Assembly (NCBI GenBank): GCA_009869945.1 | Contig: WIXG01000640.1 | Span: 1-29,976 of the forward strand | DNA: 29,976 nt | From: Mesaphorura yosii | Lineage: Eukaryota > Arthropoda > Collembola > Poduromorpha > Tullbergiidae | Direction of reading: 5' to 3' | Shown here: positions 10,475 through 20,637 of the stretch, one piece after another | Numbering within the stretch: the first letter of the stretch is position 1 | Layout of the letters: every line of letters starts with the position of its first letter | Made by a program: the position numbers and the translations under genes | Notes under the pieces: model-generated | Databases searched by the model: none | What the model was told of the DNA's origin: nothing | The model's input: the letters and a program-made list of their open reading frames with translations, nothing else

Positions 10475-10480
10475 TTTAAT
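10475..10480 (-). terminator. Possible polyadenylation signal ATTAAA for PIPOX copy B
   Basis: On the minus strand ATTAAA starts only about 7 nt after the copy B stop codon. If used, copy B has a very short 3' UTR that ends before the copy A promoter motifs. Confidence 0.35.
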
Positions 10481-10486
10481 GTCAAC

Positions 10487-11773
10487 TTAGGGTTGACCTT
10501 GTGATACGATCTTGTCATTAAAAGAAAAGTTACAACATTTGGAAGAAAATCTTGATAAAGCAAAATGCTTCTGTTCGTCAGGATACAGAGCTTGTCCAGT
10601 CGTTGCGAGTTCAGCCAGCATCTTCCCCACAACGACTGCCAATTTGAATCCATGTCCACTGAATCCACAACCGAAACTGACGTTTGGATGTGATGGAATT
10701 GTGTCGATGATGTAATTCCGGTCAGGGCTCTCGGTGTACATGCATGTTTCCGTCAATGCAGGTATCGAATGCACTCCTGTAAGTACTTTTTGGACGAATA
10801 CTTTGGCTTGATTTTCCAGCAATCCCGCGTCAGGCCTGAAATCGCGGTTGTCTGGATCGCAGTCAGGGCCAAAGTACGGACAGCATTTTATCAGATTCGG
10901 ATACTCGTGAATTGGGATTCCATAAACCATAGGATCATCGTAACTGTTGAATACCGGAAACATATTTAGCGAATACAATTGCGGCTCATCCACCTTCCAA
11001 TAAGCCACGGTTGTCTGAATGGGGCAGAGTGGAACGTCCACTTCGAAGCACTGCTTCAAAAGTTTCTTCGTCCAAGCTCCGGCTACAATTACGCACTTTC
11101 TGGCTATAAATTGTTTCCCGCCCCTGGTCACTATTCTTAATTTCGATGCTGAGTTCGGACTCGGCTCATCGACTATGTCGATAACCGTACAATTGTCTCG
11201 GAAATCACACCCATGCCTCCGAGCGAGAGTTTGAAACGTTGCAACAGACTTGCCACCTCGAATAATTCCTGCTTCAGGTGTATAAAGGGCGACGTGACTT
11301 GACGGTAGAGTAATTGCGGGGAATTTTTGCTTCACTCCTTCTGGGCCAAGTAATTCGTGTTGAATATTGTGCCTCTGACAGGCTTTGATAAGATCTTTCA
11401 AGGGGTCACTGTCACCCTTGAAGAAATCAAGACTGCCTGTCATCGTGATAAGTTCGGTTTGGGCTTCTTCTTCAACCTGCTTCCACAAGCCAAACGCATT
11501 AGCCGTTAGTTTGGCGTAATGGTCCTCAGTATACGTTCTCCTCATAATTCTGGGAACACAAAATGTGTTAACGGTGAGGGCAACTGGCAAACGCGGCACA
11601 AATGGTTCCGTTTACCTGCTTTCGCCATGGCTGGAACCTTTTCTGTGCAAGAATTCAAATTGTTCCAACAACAATACTTTATGCTGGGATCCAAAGTGCT
11701 TAGATAAGTAGTACGCCGTGGCACTCCCCATTACGCCTCCTCCAACAATTGCGACTTCGTAGTTCGTTTCCAT
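10487..11773 (-). CDS. PIPOX: PIPOX-type sarcosine/pipecolate oxidase, copy B
   Basis: Tandem paralog of copy A with the same two-exon layout: 11773-11616 and 11549-10487 on the minus strand, phase 2 intron of 66 nt at the same codon (GES|R). From ATG 11773 it has 406 residues. Motifs: [33 protein letters not shown] with the probable covalent FAD cysteine at about 322, and [17 protein letters not shown]. The two copies look about two-thirds identical by eye, so the duplication is not recent. The C-terminus runs past the copy A end as SSKCCNF... and finishes IVSQGQP, again with no PTS1. The frame is open for 100 codons upstream of ATG 11773; an ATG at 12055 would give a basic, Ser/Leu-rich N-terminus like a mitochondrial presequence. 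The start is therefore uncertain, though homology begins at 11773. Confidence 0.88.
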
Positions 11774-12123
11774 TGTTGATCGGAATAGTGACCAATTGAA
11801 CGGCCTGAGTTGAAACGGAGAACTTGTTCTCTTTTCTGATATTCTGACACCGTGCCTGCCAACCAAGATGAGACTGGGAGACACAAGACTGACTAAGAAG
11901 ACTGGCTCATTAAGCTTCAGACCGAGGTTTTGAATAAAAATCGATGTCATCTCAGCGCACTGGCCCATGAAGCTATTAGCAGATGATTGATGGGATAATA
12001 AAGCGAATTGAGATCTTTTAGGCTGTAGAGACCTTACAATTAGTCTAAAGTTCATAATTCTCGTAATTTTCATTCGTCATCACTCGATCAAAAGTTCATT
12101 TTATCTGATCGTGCCGTAGGAAT

Positions 12124-12138
12124 TTGAAGGTCAGGTCA
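12124..12138 (+). promoter_or_regulatory. TTGAAGGTCAGGTCA motif upstream of PIPOX copy B
   Basis: Two overlapping AGGTCA half-sites (12,128-12,133 and 12,133-12,138), the first preceded by TTGA. The first ten bases match exactly the motif upstream of copy A. It lies about 350 bp upstream of the homology-supported start of copy B. Overlapping half-sites could not both be occupied at once. Confidence 0.3.
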
Positions 12139-15100
12139 GAGCCGTCAGAGATGCCGCAAGCAAAACACACTGTCTGAGCAAGAGATAAGTCGCAAGTACT
12201 ATAAGCTTGTGTTCAAAGCTAAGTAGTAGTTACTCGATTGCAGTCTGTGGGAATTCTGTCTACTATCCTCAGCATTAGAACTGAACGTATCAAGATGGAG
12301 TGAAGAAGTTGGTCCTGGAGGTTGACGGAATGAAACCAACGGGAAAATTGAGCTCCCTATCACAGAGAATATTCTGAAAGTTGTGCAAAATTGAATGACA
12401 TATCCACACGTGTCGCTTACAATCAAACAATTTATACGACCAGTTAGTTTTAGTTCAAAATGTATCAGCAAAAACCCGTGAACCGTCAGCATGTCCATTA
12501 ACACGAAGCCTTAGGAGCACGTGCAGTCAAAAGATGGTGCCCCAGTTCCAACAGGTTCAATTCGGCAAACTCTCCTGAACGGTTTTCATGTAATTAACTC
12601 AAGTAGAACGGAAGGCCCATGCTGTGAAAATCCCCGGAGCTTAAATTAGTTTGTTTACCGGAAAGTGTAAATTCTTGCCCTGTCACCGTCACCGAATCGA
12701 ACACGCGTGGCATGCTTAATTCGGTTCCTTACACCGACTGTACCAGACAGCTGGGCACCAGTTTGTGGAAAGTTTTCGGTTCTCTCAAAACTGTCAGACA
12801 GGCGGAGAGAAAACTTCAACTTAGTTGACAATATGTGATATGGGAATTTCAGTGGAATTTGCCTGATTGCTGATTCGTTTGTATGACGGCTAGTGCCAAG
12901 TGCAAATGAAGTTGATAACACAAGTATATAGAGTGCTTTGGATTTCTCGGCCGGGCTTCTCGAACCTCGAACTAATTATGGAATCAAAAGGCATAACAAA
13001 CTTGGTGAAGTCCTACGCTCGCACAGGCAAAGATGGTTTCTAATTTTGAAATGGATAGGATTATAAAATGCTTTGGGCCAACAGTAAGGAAACTTCTCGA
13101 CTCCTTTGGTCAGGGGGCCGTTACAATGGGAGAATTTCATGCGGAGTGTCAAGAACGTCAAACTAAATTTGCATGAATCGCCAGCCTCTTGTTTTGTCTG
13201 ATTCATTCTGAATAAGCTCTGGACGGCTGCTAATGAGCTAGTTGAGAAAGAGAAAATCCCAAATTACTGGTACGAGAAAATTAGTCAACTCCTAAATTAC
13301 CACCGGGGCCAGTGTCACTTCAAGACAAAAATTCGTAGTTGATTGCTTGCCCCCATTTCGCATGAAAGCCAATCATGTCCGAGACCCAGTTTGTATAACC
13401 GCAGGTGTCAATTGCAATGAAAGCAAGAGTTGGGATGCGGTGGTAGAAAATCGCTCAGCGGAGGATGAATGGTTGAAGGTTGTCGAATTTGACAGCAGCA
13501 GTCTTCGTTTCTGGCCTATCTGCATGTTCGTGAGGTGGGTTTTTGCGGTAAACCAAATCTATGAAACGCTCAATTCTAGATACAGCACAAAAAAACACAC
13601 TTGCATTTGTTTTGCCGTCCTGTCCTGTACTTCGCATTCGGCACGTGCACCGTCGAGCACCTTTGGGAAAATTAAGTGGTGGTTTCTTAGTCTACTTTCT
13701 TCAGGTCTTCTGTTTACTCTTGCTTCATTTTTGCCTGAGCAAGCTCGGGCCCGCGACCCCTGTGTCCAGAAAACCACGTTTGTTTGGTGTAGTATTCATG
13801 GACTACCATTTTACCCTCCCAAAAAGCTGCAGCCACAAATCATGATTTGGCCAGACAAAAGTAATTCTTTTGACGAGATGGCGAGGCTGCGTGTGGTCAG
13901 GAATTACTTTGTGATGAAATGCGCCAACTTCGGTCAGGTGGAATGATGAATAACCGATCCGTGGTTTATAAGCGGAAGACTGAATGAGTAAATGGAAATC
14001 CGAGCAAAAATGGGCTTGATTTATTTTATGATGATAATGGAATGGCACAGCGGTTTATGACGATGTTGCACGCAGACACTAACTCTAACCAGTACAAAAT
14101 AGGACTGCTTATGAGCTGATGCTGCGGCGGCAGAATTCCAATTCGTTTGCCTAGTACGACGCTGAACACGGATTAAGGTCCGCAAAGTCCGCAATACGTG
14201 CACCGTTTTGGCCACAGGATAATGTTACGCGTTACACCACAGGACGCGGTCCATATCCTGGGTGCCAGTTTAAAAGACATATCCAAAGTTTGTCTTGTTT
14301 CAGCCGCGGCGGAGTTTCCGGATCCTCGCCAAAATATTGCTAAAACGATCTCTTGTGTATCGATCCAAAAAGATTTCTATCCTCCGGAGAAAAGTAGGGA
14401 AAGAGAAATCTCATGTAGAAGAATGGATCTGGAACTTCGGGCTGGGGCTGGAAACGAAAGAGAGGAGAGGATTCGCATTGTGAGCACCGCTTGTCTTCGG
14501 AGACCGAGATCGGCACAAACTCGTTCCGGGCCTCACTAGTGCGCACAAAGTCTCACTTTCATCTCATCCACACTTTTTACAACTGCCACCGAGTTTGGAT
14601 TTCTCTTTTTAAGTCTCCCATTTCTTTATAATATTCGCACATTCGTTTTCTCCACGTTTGCTTTATCTGTCAGCATCAGAAACAGAGCTCATTTTTCCTC
14701 GAATCGTTCTCGCTACCGTTCCTGTTCCGTAAATTTCACACTTGACGGCCGGTCTCCTTTTTCCACTCATCTCCTCCACTTTTCATTTTTTCTCATCTTT
14801 TCAACACATCCTCTAAGCCTGGGTTATGTTCCTGAGGATAATCACAATTTACTTTTACGCTCGTCAGTTCTCAGACGAGACTCCCTTTTGTTTGTTTACC
14901 AAAACAAATCTTGGGATCGTGGCTGGCTTTTGTTTCGTAAAAAATTACATCTTCTGTGAAAAGAACGCGTGTAAGGCTGGCTTTGCTTTCACTTTTCAGC
15001 TCCTATTAGTATAACTCATCTGCAAAGCCTGCCATGCCGCGATGCGCTTCACAATCCGTTACATGAAAAATGCGTTAATATCCCTGCAAATGCGAATGCA

Positions 15101-17655
15101 CGTGCTCTTTCATTATTTCCGCTTCGTCAAGCACGTTCTGCGACAAGCGCCATGAAAAATGAGCAGCGACACACAACAAAACACTTCAAAGGGAATCCTC
15201 AGGTTTTATTTTATATTTTTTACTCGAATTACTAGAGACTAATGAGTTATAAAGAACAAGGAAATGGGACGAGTGAAAGGAAGTCATTAATTCTGAAGTC
15301 AAAGAATAGTAATACTGTCTCATACTGTTGAGGCTGGAACTTGCCATTGCCTTAATGCTCCAAATAATTGTACACAAGTAATTAAATGGTAAACAGAATG
15401 TGCAAGGTCGAAGCTCGGCTTGTGCTAAATGCATGATGTTTTGGAAGCTCAACTTTTATGGGCTGGAAGTAATCCTCTTCGGCTACGGTTCCAGGTTACT
15501 GCACGGCATTGTTCTGTTTACACTTTTGGAAGGATGTGGTAATTGGCAAATCCTTCTTTAACATTTTATGGTTTTGTTGTTTTATGTGCCAATGTGGAAG
15601 GAATCGGATTCGCCTGGTTTTGTTGGTTTTATATAGCCGCCTCAAGAAGTGTAATTGGAAGTTTCCTCGAGCATGTACACTTTCAGTATGATGAATAGCA
15701 CTGATTCATATGAATACAAGCAGCAAGCTGGAAAATTACGGAAACCATACTGGTGGTGAATAGTCGGAGTTGACCTACCCTTTGATACCGGAAAATATAG
15801 GGAAGCAGGTGGGACGACTGGGAAAAATGCAGTGTCTAGAAAATGCCAATCGAAACGACGAGTCGGGGCTCGGAAGGCAGGCTAGTTTCTATGATTCAGT
15901 AATTATAGGTTTCAGATAGAGCTGTTCATCAGCTACGGAATTATTCGATTCGTGGAGTTTAATCTTTCCGATCATTCACCTAGTAAAAGAAATTCACCCA
16001 CGTGTGTTCGCTTTTCACGGACATTCTGAACATTACATTTTGGTGTAGCATTTGGCTAATAAATTGACACTCTAGTGAATAGAAAGTGTTTGATCTTCAG
16101 ATTGATCACAGATATTCGGCCATACTACACTAATTCTAGCCTCTGGAATGCAGAACGCTGTACCTTGTCGCATCACACAACGGAGCTCGCGCTGCTGGTG
16201 AGATTGAAGTCCATTTGGGAGATTACATCATCCGTCATTCCGAGCATTCGTGATTGCCGTCCTTGTAAATATATTCCACGCGGCAATTTTATTATAGCAG
16301 AAGATGCAGGGTAGAAATCCAGATTTATGGAAGATGTAAATAAGAAATTTGTACCAGTTTCGACAGCGGAGTTCCCTGCGGGATTCCAGAACATCAATCA
16401 CGCTTGACTTAAATTCTGGATTAGAGAGATCGTTAGCGTACATGAATGAAGCCAGTAGTTGTAAGCCAGCCTGTCCTGGACGCTGTGCGCCAATCTACAG
16501 TACTACAGTGCCGTAATACCAAGAATCGTGAAATCAATTATAGGAAAGATTTATATCTCGTACAAATACAAAGAAAGGAGACGTGATCTTCTTTCTGTAG
16601 CAGCAATGCAATCAGTGCCGCTACACCTCTGGATTTGGCATAAACCGATTTATGGGCTTGTCTGGTTTAAATTGTGAGGACTTGGAAGTAGTCTTCGATC
16701 CAGGGTCGGTAGAATAAATTAAGTGTTTTCACTACGTTGAGCTCATAAAATTGAAGAGAAACGATCCAATAAATGTTACTTTCAGGGACGCAGCTCCAAC
16801 GAGCTCTGAAAAATGAGAATTTCAGTTTAGGCTCGACATTAGTAAGCTAGTAGCAACAAAGCTCGCGCAGGTTATGCTATTATAAATGCGTTTCAAAATT
16901 CCCATTTCTGTTCTCGTAAATTATGAATGACGCTAATCGTCTATGGATTACTTTCCACACTCACAGCACTAGCTTCAGAAGTCATCTATATGCATTTATA
17001 TAGATCAGACTATCGTAGTAACAACATGAAGCAATAAAATTCATAAAATTGCATCAAGTCATTGTAAAAATAAAAAATTTCACAACCCCAATTAAATTAC
17101 ACGCCAACATTGCTAATGAATGTACAGACAGCGGCCATGTCCATTTGTAGTGTTCGCTTTGCCGGAGAGGAATAATAGGAAATATTTTCTTGGTTCGTAA
17201 CTGTCCAACCGCAACCAGCATCAGTTCATTTTATTATTGTAAAAATTGCTGTTTACTCTTTGCTTCAACTTGAGCGAATTCAGCCCACACATGATTTCAT
17301 TCAATCGAAGAATATCAAAACGGGATTTCCAGAATATTGAACATTATCTGCTTTATTATTGCAGCGGCCACGGTTGGCGCGGGAGGAAGAGTACACACAC
17401 AAAAAACTCAAGTCAAGCATATTAAATGTGCCTTTCAGTCTACTTTTCAATTAGTATGTCAGAAAAAGCTCTTGAAAAGAAAGGAAAGTTAATTTCGAAT
17501 GAACATACTTTGATGTTTTCTTTACCCGGAATTAAAATGAGATTAGGTTACAAAATTGCATTGTAAATTAATTCACATTAGGTTGCCCAGACCTCACGAC
17601 CACCGGAACAGAAGTTCCTGGTGCTTTCCTTTTACATACCTTCAGTTAGCAGAAC

Positions 17656-17671
17656 ATTCATTCATTCATTC
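17656..17671 (+). repeat. Short (ATTC)4 microsatellite
   Basis: Four perfect tandem copies of ATTC. No function suggested. Confidence 0.9.
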
Positions 17672-18263
17672 TCGAGCCACGTCATACTACACGGTTTCAA
17701 AGCTTCCACGTGGGAGGATCCTCCTGTTTGTTAATTTTGTACCAATAAATCAAGTTCTGCATTATATTTTATCATGATCATTTCAGTCTCGGGGGACTCC
17801 GACCAATTGTCCCACCCAAGTATAACAATGCAAAATGAATAACGTGTACGCTACTCATGTTTGCAACGTGAGGCAGACGTAATAGACAGGATTTGCGTGG
17901 GTAATTACAAAGGTTGTCTGGCATAAGACAAAAATCATGCCAATCGGTCGCCTGCCGTCTTGTCACCTCACACGTCTTTGCTTATTACATGTGCACACTT
18001 TACGTCGCGAAAGGTGATAGGATGTTTGGATTTCAGACTCTTGGCTACTTCAAGACTCGGAAATTCCGTGACGGGATTTCCGTCCACGACGTGGATGTCC
18101 AGACACAGCAATTAGACATAGAGCAAAAGAGAGCAAAGAAAAAAGGAAGTTCAATATTTGCAGTCGAGCTATTTTAAGAAATTGATAACGAGAGTAGCGG
18201 GATGACAAGAAATCATAATTAGATTACCAGCAATTAACGGAGCACACATTTTATCATGCTCTA

Positions 18264-18291
18264 CGCAGTTCTACGCGCTTGTAGAACTGCG
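18264..18291. repeat. Perfect 11-bp inverted repeat (hairpin)
   Basis: CGCAGTTCTAC and GTAGAACTGCG are exact reverse complements around a 6-nt loop GCGCTT. Pairing stops at once outside the stem, so it is too short for a microRNA precursor. It lies in the gene-free region and has no coding context. Confidence 0.85.
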
Positions 18292-18772
18292 ACAAACTCG
18301 CAGGATATCGAAAAAGCAGGAAGATCTCATTATTTTGAGCCTTCCGTCATGTGCGCCCACTTTTCTAGACAATATCACTAATTTAGAAGACAGGAGAAAG
18401 TTTGTCGACAATCAGGTTCAATGTCGTAACTTATACTTTGGCTCGTGATAATAAACTCGAGTAGCACGAAATCTAGTCGATTTGATATTGTGAAAGTGAT
18501 CTGAAATTTAGACTAGACGATTAGTAACAATCTTGTCGATTGTGTCACAGCTGCATTTATATGTACCTTTTGCAGAGCAAGCACAAAAAATTCCGAATCT
18601 TGCACTCCTTCACAGATTTATAATATGCCATGCGATGTTTCAATATGTTTCCAGAACACATTTTACCTTCACCGATTTCCGCACATAGGAAGTAAAAAAT
18701 CACAGCAGTTGACACGTTTCGAGCGAACTACAAACACATGGAAAGTGTCGGATTGGACTTCAGCAACCGGAT

Positions 18773-18800
18773 GGCGAGAAGCGAGTGACGAGAAGTGAGT
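18773..18800 (+). repeat. Imperfect 14-bp tandem duplication
   Basis: GGCGAGAAGCGAGT is followed directly by GACGAGAAGTGAGT, with two differences in 14 bases. Confidence 0.6.
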
Positions 18801-20605
18801 GCACGACAAAGACAGACTTCGAATGGTGACACATGCAATTGACATCTTTCTCCCTTCTGCTGCAGAACACCTGCACAGCTTTCTCCGTTTATTTCTGGAA
18901 TCGTAGCCCAGAGAATGGCAAGCTAACAGCAAATTACGTGTGGGTGTGAGGAACGTACACCTAGTTCTTTTACATTAAGATTACTTTGCAGGAATTGTAA
19001 GAGGAAAAGTTTGCTGGGGTTAGTGTTGTAAAAGTTTCACCTGCCAGTCAAGAGTCAATACATTTTTCATCATACACATGCTTGTCCGGTTTTGCACCTT
19101 CGTACGAATAATGAATTTAAGCATATGGAAGTTTTGAAAACATCCCTTGGTCTTAAGCACACGTGGGCTTCGTGAGACTGTAGAGAAAGTAAATACTCAA
19201 ACCAAAGTTGCTCATTTGGTTTGCCGTTTCCAGTTTTAGCAAACGCATAATGCGAGTTCAGTCGAGTCGAAAGGTCGAAATTCTCCCCGTTTGCATTGGT
19301 AAAAGTCATACATTACAAGAGAGAGCAGCCAGCCCCGCTGCAAATGAATAGCTGATTTTTTTTACTGCTTGTAAAGGCCCTGAGATTGGATGGACGGGGA
19401 AAGTGCACGACGTAGAAATATTTTGCAAAAGGCATTCAAGTACGTGTTTCAAATACGAACCTCGAACCTGGACGCAAGTTCCAACATGTGTTGCTGGCTA
19501 TAACAATAAGTGTATTACATGAGCTGCCAGGATAACGTAAAGGCAGTCAGGGCACGCCACGCCAAATGCCAAGAAGAAGAACGGGCCACGCCACGAATTT
19601 AGATTCATATGAGAAGCAGTGAGACTGAGGAGCAGATACGAAAACTTTGTGAGACGTGTAAAGTACACGTGGTAAGTGGGTTGATAGGAGAGCCCGAAGT
19701 TTAAGTTGTACGCTGCGAAAGTGCCTTCTTCTATGCTGGGCTGAGCAATTCTTGGCTAGCCTGCTTTGCTTGTCAGCCTTGTAAGATGCTGCAAGGTTTT
19801 AGAATCCTACCACGAGTGCAAAAACTTTGCGATGGCTCCAGAAGCAGAAAGGAAAGGGGCTGTTGGCTGCTGCCGGGTCTTGCAAAAACTGAGGCATGAG
19901 CTCCAGCACGGACCACGGTAGTTTTCTATCAGCATCCATCCACGCCTGCATCGTTTTCTCTCTTGCCTATCCGGTGCAATAATATTAACGTAGCGTACAC
20001 TCATCCCAGACACGCGAATACGAGCCATCGCCGCGCTGTGTACATATTTGCACACTACAGTTGCTATTGCCAGCAATAGTAACTACCGCCGGACTAGAAC
20101 CGATTCGGAGTTGACTAGCGTGCAGAACACATTGTGTTAGTATCGCGATTCCTCTGTGGTGATACTGAGACACTAAAATCCTCACCGGCCATGCAATGGT
20201 TTCCACAACAAAGCAGTTTTATGGGAGATTTTTGAGAAGATCGTTGTGTGCTTACGCAGAGCCCTGTTCCTCTTGTCGGTGAGATTTGAGACAACTGGAG
20301 CGCTTTCTGTCTGATTCGCGTACTTAAATTTAATAGCGCAATTCGGACGTACGCTTTCGAGTTTTCGTTATGAAGTGAAGTCGTGTTTACTAAATACATC
20401 AGTGCTAACGTTAATTTGCAGATGAAGCGGGAGAGGAGATCACGCGTCTTAACTGTGTTGTGATCGAGTAGAATGGCAATTACTAATTTGGTGCTTAAAT
20501 TGCTGCTGAAGTTGTTGTAACGGCTTAAGTTGTGTCATTTCATCAACATTGAAGTGATTGCCAATTTCGGTCCCACCTGCGAGTCTAAATGAGTCACAAA
20601 TAGTT

Positions 20606-20611
20606 CACGTG
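20606..20611. promoter_or_regulatory. E-box CACGTG just upstream of the MAM gene start
   Basis: A palindromic CACGTG, the core site of several bHLH factors, lies 26 bp before the start codon of the MAM gene, probably within its 5' UTR or proximal promoter. A single six-base match is weak evidence. Confidence 0.25.
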
Positions 20612-20637
20612 ATGATGATAGTAAACGACTGTTAATA

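Larger units (their letters stand above)
10194..10486. promoter_or_regulatory. Intergenic spacer between the PIPOX copies; promoter of copy A
   Basis: This 293-bp gap must hold the end of the copy B transcript and the promoter of copy A, if they are separate transcripts. It contains a DR1-like nuclear receptor element, a TTGAAGGTCA motif and a possible polyadenylation hexamer for copy B. The copy A reading frame runs open through most of it. Confidence 0.45.
11774..20637. other. Long region without a convincing gene
   Basis: About 8.9 kb between PIPOX copy B and the MAM gene. The first few hundred bases should hold the copy B promoter and possible N-terminal extension (to 12,073). The rest has only short frames and no recognisable domain. 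The longest is a 199-codon plus-strand frame at 13,347-13,946 that opens with TTG, is rich in Trp and Cys, and resembles no protein I know. Positions about 14,540-14,820 are pyrimidine-rich, and 19,700-20,600 looks CpG-richer than its surroundings. The right part may hold the promoter, enhancers or 5' UTR exons of the MAM gene. I saw no tRNA or transposase. Confidence 0.5.

Noticed and set aside
19807..20399. Overlapping minus-strand frames before the MAM gene
   Set aside because: Several short frames overlap in a GC-richer stretch, none with domains or consistent splice sites; probably promoter or 5' UTR DNA.
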